Assembly: GCA_945869265.1 (NCBI GenBank)
Contig: CAMBOI010000017.1
Location: 1 to 60,676 of the forward strand
DNA: 60,676 bases
DNA from: an uncultured Prevotella sp.
GTDB lineage: Bacteria; Bacteroidota; Bacteroidia; Bacteroidales; Bacteroidaceae
Reading direction: 5' to 3'
Below the pieces are notes generated by a model. That model was not told where the DNA came from. It made no database searches and saw only the letters and a program-made list of their open reading frames with translations. This document shows positions 53,367-60,676 of the stretch, piece by piece; positions within the stretch are counted from its first letter, which is position 1, and the number at the start of each line of letters is the position of its first letter. A program made the position numbers and the translations under genes.

Positions 53367-53579
53367 AGTGACAGATGACAGATGACAGTTTTGTTTTTTA
53401 CTCGAGAGTATGGATGTTCGGATTTTCAAAAATCATCGACTAATAATTTTATGTTATATATATTTATATTTAGAAAATATTTAATATATAAATATATATA
53501 ACATAACCCCTAAATCCAAGTACGGCCGTATATATATACCTCGAGTAAAAAACAAAACTGTCATCTGTCATCTGTCACT
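53367..53579. repeat. 40-bp perfect inverted repeat with nested AT palindrome
   Basis: Outer arms 53367-53406 (A2) and 53540-53579 (A3) are perfect 40-bp complements ending inwards in CTCGAG. They contain tandem TGACAGA/TCATCTG units. Inside, 53449-53469 and 53486-53506 form a second perfect 21-bp inverted repeat of A/T with a 16-nt loop. A2 can pair with A1 (27 bp) or A3 (40 bp). No ORF. The remaining spacer 53580-53740 shows only scattered ACATTTGCG fragments. Confidence 0.9.
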
Positions 53580-53741
53580 ACTTTCACATCATTTGCTGAC
53601 ATTTGCGTCAATACCACTATTGGGGCAAAAAATGGCATTTGTCGGATATTTTTTTATTTAAGTCTATATTGGGAAACCACCGAGTTTAAGAGATTAAGGA
53701 TATTGATGTGTTAAACAATATTAATGGCAGTGATTTTGATT

Positions 53742-53781
53742 GCTCACAAAATTGCGGTATGCTCACAAAATGCTATCTTTG
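53742..53781 (+). promoter_or_regulatory. Orphan promoter with duplicated 11-mer
   Basis: TTG (53752-53754), 19 nt, TATCTTTG (53774-53781) is a good plus-strand promoter, but no ORF follows before the convergent DUF4301 gene. GCTCACAAAAT occurs at 53742-53752 and 53761-53771, on either side of and within the spacer, like paired protein-binding sites. Confidence 0.55.
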
Positions 53782-53787
53782 CACCGT

Positions 53788-53878
53788 AAAAGAGAAATAG
53801 CGAATAATATTCATCGTTCATACCACAATATATAAAGGAAATCACAGACCTCGACTGAGCGCAGCCAAAATCTGTGAT
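53788..53878 (+). ncRNA. Candidate small RNA downstream of the orphan promoter
   Basis: About 90 nt from the predicted start, without a start codon in frame with any usable ORF. It ends in a hairpin, ATCACAGA (53841-53848) with TCTGTGAT (53871-53878), that holds a small inner CTG/CAG stem. No U-tract follows on the plus strand. On the minus strand the same hairpin is followed by TTTCCTTTATATATT, so it may instead be the DUF4301 terminator. An RNA gene is only a possibility. Confidence 0.3.
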
Positions 53879-53932
53879 AACCTTCCCAAAATATAATAAG
53901 TTATATCTTAGTCAACTTGCGAAACAAAAAAG

Positions 53933-55450
53933 TTACTGATGCTGCTCGCGGAGCAGGTCGTTGACAGTCTTAACGGGATTGAAGGTAGCGAGGGGAACCT
54001 CTACGAAGACAGTGTTCCAATTGCTCATCGCACCATTCCAGAGTCCGGGCAACTCAAGAGCCTTGAGTTCCTTGCCGTTCTTGCTCTTGCTTGAGATAAA
54101 GCCAGTGGTGCGGTCAACAAAGTCGGGCAAATTGAAGGGCTGACCCTTGTAGTCCTTAACGGCGCATACGAGGTCAACTGGGTTGAAGTGAGTGCCCTTG
54201 GTGAACATCTCCATATACTCGGCGTTGTTCTTGTCGATCTGACTGCTTTCGAGAATCTGCAGGCTCACGGTGCCATCCTGGTTGTAGGTGAGGAACGGAC
54301 CACCGCCCGGTTCGCCCACGTTCTTTACAACACCGCACACGCGCATCGGACGGTTGAGCTTCTCGCGCAGATATATAACAAGGTCGGCATCCTCCAGGTT
54401 CTTTATATCAGCCTTGCGGCAGCAAAGGTCTTGCTGCACGAAGCGGATAATCTCCTCGAGCTTCTCGTGATTGTAGGTGCCGGCATCCAGCAGACGGAGA
54501 TACTCGAAAGCTTTCTGCTGAAGAGTGACGAGCACACCGGCGATAACCTGCTTATAGGTGACAGTCTCGCCCTTCAGACGGTCGGGCACTACATTGTCAA
54601 TATTCTTGATGAAGATGACATCGGCGTCAATCTCATTGAGATTCTCAATAAGAGCACCATGACCACCGGGACGGAAGAGCAGCGATCCGTCGGCATTGCG
54701 GAACGGAGTGTTGTCGGGATTGGCGGCAATGGTGTCGGTGCTCGGTTTCTGCTCTGAGAACGAGATATCATACTTCACGCCGTATTTCTTGGCATAAAAG
54801 TCAGCCTTGTCGGCCACTTTCTTCTGGAAGAACGGCATGTGCTCATGACTCACTGTGAAGTGAATATTTGCCTCGCCATTTGATGCGGCATAAAGGGCAG
54901 CCTCCACGAGATGTTCCTCCATCGGAGTGCGCGGTCCCTCGGCATACTTGTGGAAGAGCAGCATACCCTTGGGCAGCTGACCGTAGTTGAGTCCCTCAGC
55001 CTTGAGCATCTCGGCAGCCACAGCCTTGTAGTTGCCTTCGGCCAACAGGGTGGGGATGTCCTTGCCCTCGTTCTTCAAGCAAACATCGTTGAGCTCACCA
55101 TAGAAGGCAAACTTCTCGATGTTGTCGAAATACTTCTTCTCGAAGTCGGTTGTGGGTTTATCATACTCGGCGTCCACGAAGGCGAACATGTCCTTGAACA
55201 TGCGGCTTGCAGCTCCCGATGCAGGAACGAACTTCACCACCTTCTTGCCGGCAGCCTTGTACTGCTCCCAACTCTTCTCAAATTTAGCTCTCGATTCCTC
55301 AGTCGTGGCAACAATTCCATGCTCTACGCTGGCGGCAGCCTCGAGGCGGAGGAAGGGAAATCCGGTCTTAAACTCATTTAACTGATTCTCAATCTGTTTT
55401 TCGCTGATGCCCTTATCGGCAATCTGCTTTAGGTCTCTTTCTGATAACAT
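53933..55450 (-). CDS. DUF4301 family protein
   Basis: A Bacteroidetes protein of 505 aa with no assigned function. The ATG at 55450 (MLSERDLKQIADKGISEKQI) is preferred; a longer frame to 55522 runs through the promoter. Segments such as VKFVPASGAASRMFKDMFAF, FRPGGHGALIENLNEIDADV and RPMRVCGVVKNVGEPGGGPF are strongly conserved-looking and resemble phosphate- or nucleotide-binding loops of sugar nucleotidyltransferases, though I cannot prove that. There is no signal or membrane helix, so it is cytosolic. It is a single gene, divergent from relA. Confidence 0.85.
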   Translation of the reverse strand: MLSERDLKQIADKGISEKQIENQLNEFKTGFPFLRLEAAASVEHGIVATTEESRAKFEKSWEQYKAAGKKVVKFVPASGAASRMFKDMFAFVDAEYDKPTTDFEKKYFDNIEKFAFYGELNDVCLKNEGKDIPTLLAEGNYKAVAAEMLKAEGLNYGQLPKGMLLFHKYAEGPRTPMEEHLVEAALYAASNGEANIHFTVSHEHMPFFQKKVADKADFYAKKYGVKYDISFSEQKPSTDTIAANPDNTPFRNADGSLLFRPGGHGALIENLNEIDADVIFIKNIDNVVPDRLKGETVTYKQVIAGVLVTLQQKAFEYLRLLDAGTYNHEKLEEIIRFVQQDLCCRKADIKNLEDADLVIYLREKLNRPMRVCGVVKNVGEPGGGPFLTYNQDGTVSLQILESSQIDKNNAEYMEMFTKGTHFNPVDLVCAVKDYKGQPFNLPDFVDRTTGFISSKSKNGKELKALELPGLWNGAMSNWNTVFVEVPLATFNPVKTVNDLLREQHQ

Positions 55451-55480
55451 AATTGTGGTATTTAATAGTGAATTGTGCCC

Positions 55481-55538
55481 CAAAATTACAAACTTTTTTG
55501 GAAAAAAGCGAATAAATCGCAAAAAAATTGTACCTTTG
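55481..55538. promoter_or_regulatory. Divergent -7 elements for DUF4301 and relA
   Basis: Minus-strand TAATTTTG (55481-55488) serves the DUF4301 gene, and plus-strand TACCTTTG (55531-55538) serves relA. They are about 45 bp apart, with A/T-rich sequence and no clear -33 for either. Leaders are about 25-30 nt. Confidence 0.6.
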
Positions 55539-55568
55539 CATTGAATTTTAACTCAAATGCAACAAAAT

Positions 55569-57782
55569 ATGGCAGATAAATTTGAATTTACGGCCAAAGA
55601 GAGGGAAGAAACACTCGCCCTCATCGACCATCTAAGAACAACCGTCGGTCCGACACTGAAGGCCGACGACGAGGGAAAATTGAGGATAAGATTAAACAGT
55701 TCGCTCATGAACAACCAGGTGCATCGTGATGTCTTCGGACTCAATCCTATACTCTCGGGATTGCAAACTGCAAAGATTGTTGTTGAGGAAATCGGACTCA
55801 AGCGCGATGCTGTGCTTGCCATACTTCTTCACCCGAGCGTGGAAGACGGATTCATGACGATAGAGGAGGTGAGAAGCGAATTTGGCGAGTCGCCTGCGAG
55901 AATACTACACGGTCTGCTGCGCATCAGCGAACTGTATAAGAAAAACCCGGTGGTGGAAAGTGAAAACTTCCGCAATCTCCTTCTGTCCTTTGCCGAAGAC
56001 ATGAGGGTTATACTCATCATGATTGCCGACAGGGTGAGACTGATGAGACAGATAAAGGACAACACCAATGACGAGGCAAGACTTGAGGTGAGCCAGGAGG
56101 CGGCCTATCTCTATGCTCCGCTGGCGCACAAGTTGGGATTGTATAAACTGAAAAGCGAACTTGAGGACTTGTCGTTGAAATATCTCGAGCATGACGTGTA
56201 TTACATGATACGCGAGAAACTCAATGCCACCAAGGAGACGCGCGACGAGTATATAGCCGGATTCATCGAACCGATAAGACAGAAGCTTGAGGCGGCAGGA
56301 CTCAAATTCCATATGAAAGGGCGCACCAAGAGCATTCACTCCATCTGGCAGAAGATGAAAAAGCAGAAATGCGCATTTGAGGGCATATACGACCTCTTTG
56401 CCATACGTATCATCATCGACTCGCCGATAGAATTGGAGAAAATGCAGTGCTGGCAGGCCTATTCGATAGTCACCGATATGTATCAGCCCAACCCCAAGCG
56501 ACTGCGCGACTGGCTCTCGGTGCCGAAGAGCAACGGATATGAGAGTCTGCACATCACTGTGCTCGGACCTGAGAAAAAATGGGTGGAAGTGCAAATACGC
56601 ACAGAGCGCATGGACGAGGTGGCGGAGAGGGGAGTGGCTGCCCACTGGAGATACAAGGGAGTGAAAGGCGAGACCGGACTCGACGAATGGCTCAACAACA
56701 TACGAAGCATCTTGGAGACGAGCGACGACATGCAGGTGATGGATCAATTCAAGATGGACTTGTATGAGGACGAGGTGTTCGTGTTCACCCCTAAGGGCGA
56801 CTTGCTCAAATTCCCCAAGGGAGCCACAGTGCTCGACTTTGCCTATCACATACACTCAAAGGTGGGCAACGCATGCACGGGCGCGCGCATTAATAATAAG
56901 GTGGTGACTTTCCGCGAGCAGCTTCACAGTGGCGATCAGGTGGAGATTATGACATCGTCGGTGCAGAAGCCAAAACAGGATTGGCTCAACATCGTGAAGA
57001 CATCGAGAGCCAAGGCTAAGATAAAACTTGCGCTCAAGGAAACACAGGTGAAAGAAGGCCTATTTGCCAAGGAAATGATTGAGCGAAAATTCAAGAACAG
57101 AAAAATCGAACTTGAAGAATCGCTTATGACAAGGCTTATCAAGAAGCTGAAATTCAAGGAAGTAAGTGAATTCTATAAACAGATTGCCGATGGTGTGCTC
57201 GATGTGAATACGGTGATTGATGGCTATCTCGAACTCAAGCATCGCGAACAGACGCCCACGGGCGACCAACCGGCAAAAAGCGCCGAGGGATTCAGTCTGC
57301 AACACAACCAAGAATCACAGAAATCGCAAGGAAATGACGACGTGCTCGTCATCGACCGCAATCTGAAAGGTATCGACTTCCAGTTGGCCAAGTGCTGCCA
57401 ACCGATATATGGCGATGATGTGTTCGGTTTCGTCACCGTGAATGGCGGAATCAAAATCCATCGTTGCGACTGTCCGAATGCCGCCGAACTGCGCAAGCGA
57501 TTTGGCTATCGCATTGTGAAGGCAAGATGGAGCGGCAAGGGAACATCAATGTACTCGATCACACTGCGCATTGTGGGCAACGACGACATCGGCATTGTCA
57601 ACAATCTGACGAGCATCATCAGTAAGGACGAAAAGCTCACGCTGCGAAGTATCAGCATCGACAGCAACGACGGTCTCTTCAGCGGAAATCTTGTTGTTAA
57701 CATCGACGACACATCGCGACTCGAAGCCCTGATCAAAAAACTCAAGGCTGTGAAAGGAGTAAAACAAGTGACGCGAATATGA
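55569..57782 (+). CDS. relA: RelA-type (p)ppGpp synthetase with degenerate HD domain
   Basis: Long RSH protein of 737 aa from the ATG at 55569 (MADKFEFTAK); an ATG at 55557 is an alternative. Order: HD-like region (about 40-190), synthetase (about 230-360), TGS (about 400-460), helical region, zinc-finger-like segment KCCQPIYGDDVFGFVTVNGG, and C-terminal ACT. In the hydrolase region the HD pair reads LLHPSVEDGF, so Asp is Pro, and hydrolysis is probably lost. The synthetase has intact GRTKSIHSIWQKM, NGYESLHITV and VEVQIRTERMDE. It thus looks like the synthetase-only (RelA) member of a RelA/SpoT pair, activated at the ribosome. Confidence 0.93.
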   Translation: MADKFEFTAKEREETLALIDHLRTTVGPTLKADDEGKLRIRLNSSLMNNQVHRDVFGLNPILSGLQTAKIVVEEIGLKRDAVLAILLHPSVEDGFMTIEEVRSEFGESPARILHGLLRISELYKKNPVVESENFRNLLLSFAEDMRVILIMIADRVRLMRQIKDNTNDEARLEVSQEAAYLYAPLAHKLGLYKLKSELEDLSLKYLEHDVYYMIREKLNATKETRDEYIAGFIEPIRQKLEAAGLKFHMKGRTKSIHSIWQKMKKQKCAFEGIYDLFAIRIIIDSPIELEKMQCWQAYSIVTDMYQPNPKRLRDWLSVPKSNGYESLHITVLGPEKKWVEVQIRTERMDEVAERGVAAHWRYKGVKGETGLDEWLNNIRSILETSDDMQVMDQFKMDLYEDEVFVFTPKGDLLKFPKGATVLDFAYHIHSKVGNACTGARINNKVVTFREQLHSGDQVEIMTSSVQKPKQDWLNIVKTSRAKAKIKLALKETQVKEGLFAKEMIERKFKNRKIELEESLMTRLIKKLKFKEVSEFYKQIADGVLDVNTVIDGYLELKHREQTPTGDQPAKSAEGFSLQHNQESQKSQGNDDVLVIDRNLKGIDFQLAKCCQPIYGDDVFGFVTVNGGIKIHRCDCPNAAELRKRFGYRIVKARWSGKGTSMYSITLRIVGNDDIGIVNNLTSIISKDEKLTLRSISIDSNDGLFSGNLVVNIDDTSRLEALIKKLKAVKGVKQVTRI

Positions 57783-57822
57783 TTTATATTTGAACACAGA
57801 AAAACTAATGTGAACACAAAGA

Positions 57823-57991
57823 CACAGAGTCACAGAGAAAAAAATTAAGTTATAAGAAGATACAGAGAGATAAATAAAAACTCTGTGACTCCGTGACTCT
57901 GTGTTTTCAAAAAATAAACCATAATGAACATTATGATAAATAGGACACACGGAATAATGCAGAGAAGTGACAGATGACAGATGACAGTTTT
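57823..57991. repeat. Octamer-armed inverted repeat and solitary A-type arm
   Basis: CACAGAGTCACAGAG (57823-57837) pairs with 57881-57895 (one G-U type change). The right side carries three octamers of the CTCTGTGA kind. At 57966-57991 lies another copy of the TGACAGA-unit arm found at 53.2-53.6 kb, without a partner here. It lies in the convergent gap between relA and the OmpH-like gene. Confidence 0.8.
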
Positions 57992-58006
57992 ATTTATATC
58001 TATAAA

Positions 58007-58041
58007 AAAATATGGGATGAGTAAAAAACATCCCATATTTT
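58007..58041. terminator. Bidirectional intrinsic terminator for relA and ompH-like gene
   Basis: AAAATATGGGATG (58007-58019), 9-nt loop, CATCCCATATTTT (58029-58041) is a 13-bp perfect stem with T-rich tails on both strands, exactly between convergent genes. The best terminator in the window. Confidence 0.85.
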
Positions 58042-58080
58042 ATCTATTACTATTAACTTGTAAACTCGACGACTTGTGAA

Positions 58081-58698
58081 TTACTTCTTGTCCGACTCCT
58101 TGAAAGTTGACTTGTATCTCTTGTTAAGACCATTAACAACATCCTGAGTGATGTCGTAGCGCTTTGACGCAAGCAGAATGTTGTCGCCAGCCTTAGAGAG
58201 AATCATGTCATACTTCTTAGTCTTGTTGTACTCGCGCAGGAAATTCTGCAATGAGTCGCGCAATGCCTGGTTGTACTTTGCAGTCTCTGCATCCAATTCT
58301 GAACCAAGACGAGCCTGAAGCTCCTGTAGATCCTGTCCCTGTCGCTCGATGGCCGCCTGAACACCGGCTGCCTGCTCGCGGCTCTGGAATCCGTTGTTCT
58401 GCACCTTCTGCTGGAAGTTGGCGGCAGCAGTCTGCAACTGCTTCTGCTTTGCAGTGAGAGTGTTGCGGGCATTGTTGCCTTTCTTCTGAAGAACAAGAGT
58501 GAAGTCCTTGCAGAACTGATACTGCGACATAAGCGAGTCAACCTCAACGTATGCAATCTTCACCTCTCCTGCAGCAGCTGCCGAGGTGTTGTCAGTCGGC
58601 TGCTCGTCCATCTTGGGAGCAGCGTTGTTGCATGAAGCCAATACTACTGATGATACAGCTGTGACGGCCATCATGCGGAAAATTTTGTTTGCTTTCAT
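58081..58698 (-). CDS. OmpH/Skp-like lipoprotein
   Basis: A 205-aa exported protein related to the periplasmic chaperone Skp (OmpH). The N-terminus ends in AVSSVVLASCNN, a lipobox with Cys23, so it is lipid-anchored, unlike soluble Skp. After an Ala-rich linker comes VKIAYVEVDSLMSQYQFCKD, the standard OmpH start, then a long coiled coil (about 75-140, Gln/Ala/Lys-rich, e.g. LQELQARLGSELDAETAKYN), and the tentacle base with ILSKAGDNILLASKRYDITQ. It would escort outer-membrane proteins. It is encoded 29 nt after a 68-aa membrane protein gene and ends at a strong bidirectional terminator. Confidence 0.9.
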   Translation of the reverse strand: MKANKIFRMMAVTAVSSVVLASCNNAAPKMDEQPTDNTSAAAAGEVKIAYVEVDSLMSQYQFCKDFTLVLQKKGNNARNTLTAKQKQLQTAAANFQQKVQNNGFQSREQAAGVQAAIERQGQDLQELQARLGSELDAETAKYNQALRDSLQNFLREYNKTKKYDMILSKAGDNILLASKRYDITQDVVNGLNKRYKSTFKESDKK

Positions 58699-58727
58699 TT
58701 CTGTTTTAATTTATATTTCATTAACTT

Positions 58728-58934
58728 TTATTTTTCTTTTACTGCTGTTCTGCGACGACGTCGCGCTTCCCTGTCTTGATCCATCACACAGTGAATCCCC
58801 TGTCGCCTCAACGCTGCATTATCGTGAACATGCTGCGAAGAAAAGCGTCCATTCTTGCGAAAAATCAGCTTTATGCATAAAAATGCCATGCTGATAGCAA
58901 TTATTAACGTTGTTGATAGCAGAATTTCAATCAT
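58728..58934 (-). CDS. Small single-helix membrane protein
   Basis: A 68-aa protein: one N-terminal helix (MIEILLSTTLIIAISMAFLC) and a basic cytosolic tail (NGRFSSQHVHDNAALRRQGI, then CVMDQDREARRRRRTAVKEK). I recall similar short proteins with an NxxxRxxGIxCxxxQDREAR tail in Bacteroidales, but no function is known. The tail is Arg-rich and could bind nucleic acid or anionic lipids. A good promoter precedes it, and the OmpH-like gene starts 29 nt downstream, so the two form an operon. Short length is the main source of doubt. Confidence 0.72.
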   Translation of the reverse strand: MIEILLSTTLIIAISMAFLCIKLIFRKNGRFSSQHVHDNAALRRQGIHCVMDQDREARRRRRTAVKEK

Positions 58935-58954
58935 TTTTTATAATTTTGCGGCTA

Positions 58955-58985
58955 CAAAGGTAATGCAAATATAAGACAATACAAA
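58955..58985 (-). promoter_or_regulatory. Promoter of the 68-aa protein and ompH-like gene
   Basis: Minus-strand TTTG (58982-58985), 19 nt, TACCTTTG (58955-58962), about 21 nt before the ATG. Confidence 0.7.
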
Positions 58986-59017
58986 ATAAATGCGAAAGAT
59001 TTTTGATTTTTTATAGA

Positions 59018-60475
59018 ATGGAAAAGAAAGATTTACAACCAAAGTGTGTATTCGAGCAGTTTGCGAGAATAAACGAAATCCCCCGCCCTTCCAAGCGCGA
59101 GGAGAAAATGATTGATTATCTCCGTCAGTGGGGAGAGAGTCATAATCTTGACACAAAGGTGGATGAAACGGGTAACGTGATTATCCGTAAACCAGCCACC
59201 AAGGGTATGGAAAACCGTAAGACGGTTATCCTGCAAAGCCACATGGACATGGTGTGCGACAAACTCGTGGATGTAGAGTTTGACTTCGACAAGGATGCCA
59301 TTCAGACGTATGTTGACGGTGAATGGCTTACTGCCAAGGGCACGACTCTTGGTGCCGACGACGGTATCGGTTGCGCCATCGAACTGGCTATCCTCGACAG
59401 CGATGAGATTGAGCACGGACCGATAGAGTGTGTATTCACAAGAGACGAGGAGACTCAGTTGACCGGTGCTTCGGGTATGAAAGCGGGATTCATGACTGGC
59501 GACATGCTCATCAATCTCGATAGTGAGGACGAGGGGCAGATATTCGTCAGTTGTGCCGGTGGACGTTCCACTTTTGCCACATTCAACTTCAAGCGCGAGG
59601 CTGCTCCCGAAGGATATTTCTTTGTAGAGGGTTCTATCAAGGGACTTACAGGCGGACATTCGGGCGACGATATCGAGAAGAAGCGCGCCAATGCCATCAA
59701 GATTATCGCGCGTTATATATATAAAGAGGTGGAGAAGATGGACGTAAAGCTCGTGTCGTTTGATTCGGGCAAGATGCACAATGCCATTCCTCGCGACGGA
59801 CGATTTGTCATTGCCGTGCCCGCCGACCGCAAGGAGGAAGTGAGAGTTGACTGGAATGTGTTTGCATCTGAAGTTGAGGAAGAGTTCCACGTATCCGACA
59901 CACAGATGGTGTGGAACATGCAGAGCACAGATGCACAACCAGTGATCGAGAAAGCTGTGGCCGACAGATTTATCCGTGCTTTGCAGGCCGTTGACAACGG
60001 AGTGTTTGCTATGTGTCAGGACAAGGCTCTCGAAACTATGGTTGAGACATCGAGCAATATCGCAAGCATTATCACCGAGGAAGAGAAGATCAGCTGCGTG
60101 GCATCACAGCGCAGCAATGTGATGAGCAATCTCGATAATATGTGCAACACGGTGAAGGCAGTGTTTGAATTGGCAGGAGCCCATGTCGAGCAGAACGACG
60201 GTTATCCCGCATGGAAGATGAACCCCAACAGTCAGCTGACAGCACTTGTTGTGGAGTCGTACAAGAAACTCTTCGGCAAGGAACCGATAGTAAGGGGAAT
60301 ACATGCCGGACTTGAGTGCGGTTTGTTCTCAGAGCGCTACCCCACCCTCGACATGGTGTCATTCGGTCCGACTCTGCGATTTGTTCACACACCCGAGGAA
60401 AGAATCCACATACCGACCGTTGACATGGTTTGGAGGCATTTGCTCGATGTTTTGAAGAATATTCCAAGTAAATAA
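59018..60475 (+). CDS. pepD: Aminoacyl-histidine dipeptidase (PepD)
   Basis: Cytosolic M20C metallopeptidase that cuts dipeptides such as Xaa-His. The ATG at 59018 (MEKKDLQPKCVFEQFARINE) is chosen; the upstream extension would need a TTG. Length 485 aa is normal. Metal ligands and catalytic residues are visible: His in LQSHMDMVCDK, Asp in LGADDGIGCAIE, Glu pair in FTRDEETQLTGASGM, Asp in NLDSEDEGQ, and the late His in FGPTLRFVHTPEERI. It is a single-gene unit, divergent from the 68-aa gene. A near-consensus -7 (GATTTTTG, 58998-59005) gives a very short leader. Confidence 0.95.
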   Translation: MEKKDLQPKCVFEQFARINEIPRPSKREEKMIDYLRQWGESHNLDTKVDETGNVIIRKPATKGMENRKTVILQSHMDMVCDKLVDVEFDFDKDAIQTYVDGEWLTAKGTTLGADDGIGCAIELAILDSDEIEHGPIECVFTRDEETQLTGASGMKAGFMTGDMLINLDSEDEGQIFVSCAGGRSTFATFNFKREAAPEGYFFVEGSIKGLTGGHSGDDIEKKRANAIKIIARYIYKEVEKMDVKLVSFDSGKMHNAIPRDGRFVIAVPADRKEEVRVDWNVFASEVEEEFHVSDTQMVWNMQSTDAQPVIEKAVADRFIRALQAVDNGVFAMCQDKALETMVETSSNIASIITEEEKISCVASQRSNVMSNLDNMCNTVKAVFELAGAHVEQNDGYPAWKMNPNSQLTALVVESYKKLFGKEPIVRGIHAGLECGLFSERYPTLDMVSFGPTLRFVHTPEERIHIPTVDMVWRHLLDVLKNIPSK

Positions 60476-60536
60476 GGACAAAAAATGAAGAATAACCAGC
60501 TTTTTTGCACATTTATCAAAAAAAAGTGCGAAAAAG

Positions 60537-60568
60537 TTTGGTTATTCAAAAAAAAAGCAGTACCTTTG
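60537..60568 (+). promoter_or_regulatory. Promoter of the tRNA-Ser gene
   Basis: TTTG (60537-60540), 20 nt, TACCTTTG (60561-60568) is a consensus match. The predicted start near 60575 leaves about 50 nt of leader before the tRNA. Confidence 0.75.
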
Positions 60569-60623
60569 CACCGCATTTGAGAGAAAGTGCTGCGGTAGAG
60601 GCAACGAAACCGGTTAATTTATT

Positions 60624-60676
60624 GGAAGTTTGGGTGAGTGGCTGAAACCAGCAGTTTGCTAAACTGCCGTGCGGGT
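60624..60676 (+). tRNA. tRNA-Ser(GCU), 3' part beyond window
   Basis: Acceptor 5' strand GGAAGTT (60624-60630), D-arm GGT...ACC around GAGTGGCTGAA (the GTGGCTGAA is typical of tRNA-Ser), anticodon arm GCAGT/ACTGC with loop TTGCTAA, anticodon GCT. The next bases CGTGCGGGT begin the long variable arm of class II tRNAs. The T-arm and 3' acceptor are outside the window. Confidence 0.93.

Noticed and set aside
55451..55522. Longer start for the DUF4301 gene
   Set aside because: It runs through the gene's own -7 element, and the extra residues are unlike a protein N-terminus.

Overview
The window looks like chromosomal DNA of a Bacteroidales gut-type bacterium, most likely Prevotella/Segatella. 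This rests on gene families and promoter style, not on a database match. Nearly every transcription unit starts with the Bacteroidetes promoter TTTG or TTG, 19-20 nt, TAnnTTTG (I read about fifteen). The gene set is also typical of the order: Nudix-type AraR, an aerotolerance (Bat) operon, a phosphoglycerate-mutase-like protein between thrA and thrC, DUF4301, a UpxY antiterminator, SusD-free sugar operons, and secreted or lipoprotein aldose epimerases.

Layout. 1-15.8 kb (minus strand): an L-arabinose/pentose locus (lipoprotein GalM, Na+/sugar symporter, AraR, AraD, AraA, AraB, GH51 arabinofuranosidase, transketolase, RpiB) preceded by a galactose operon (GalM, MFS permease, GalK). Arabinose is released by GH51, imported, isomerised, phosphorylated and epimerised to xylulose-5-P, and transketolase/RpiB feed it into the pentose phosphate pathway. 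15.9-22.2 kb: ABC-F, grpE, dnaJ, folC, then divergent yjbQ and truA.

22.2-32.3 kb is an AT-rich accessory region. It holds a co-oriented eight-gene array: a 52-aa ORF, a membrane protein, an ADP-ribosylglycohydrolase, a YD-repeat-like lipoprotein, two small proteins, a membrane-anchored protein with two PD-(D/E)XK-like nuclease domains, and a second ADP-ribosylglycohydrolase. It is followed by an orphan UpxY gene, a complete MntA-HepT toxin-antitoxin cassette lying exactly between two ~115-bp direct repeats, and a broken AbiE module followed by a third, diverged copy of the same repeat.

32.3-48 kb (minus): EamA permease, GH53 galactanase, NAD synthetase, a DUF2027/Smr protein, QueA, a PAP2 phosphatase, and the Bat/MoxR operon, in which BatB-BatC and BatD-BatE are fused. 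48-53.1 kb (plus): thrA, an apgM-like gene and thrC. 53.1-60.7 kb: a repeat-filled convergent spacer, DUF4301, divergent relA, an OmpH-like lipoprotein, a small membrane protein, pepD, and the start of tRNA-Ser(GCU).

The most unusual non-coding signal is a set of inverted repeats whose arms are built from short tandem 6-8-mers. They lie in the convergent spacers, and in two of them a middle arm can pair with either of two flanking arms. The best candidates for an undescribed system are the nuclease/ADP-ribosylglycohydrolase array and the repeat-bracketed toxin-antitoxin cassettes. Function there is inferred from motifs and context only.
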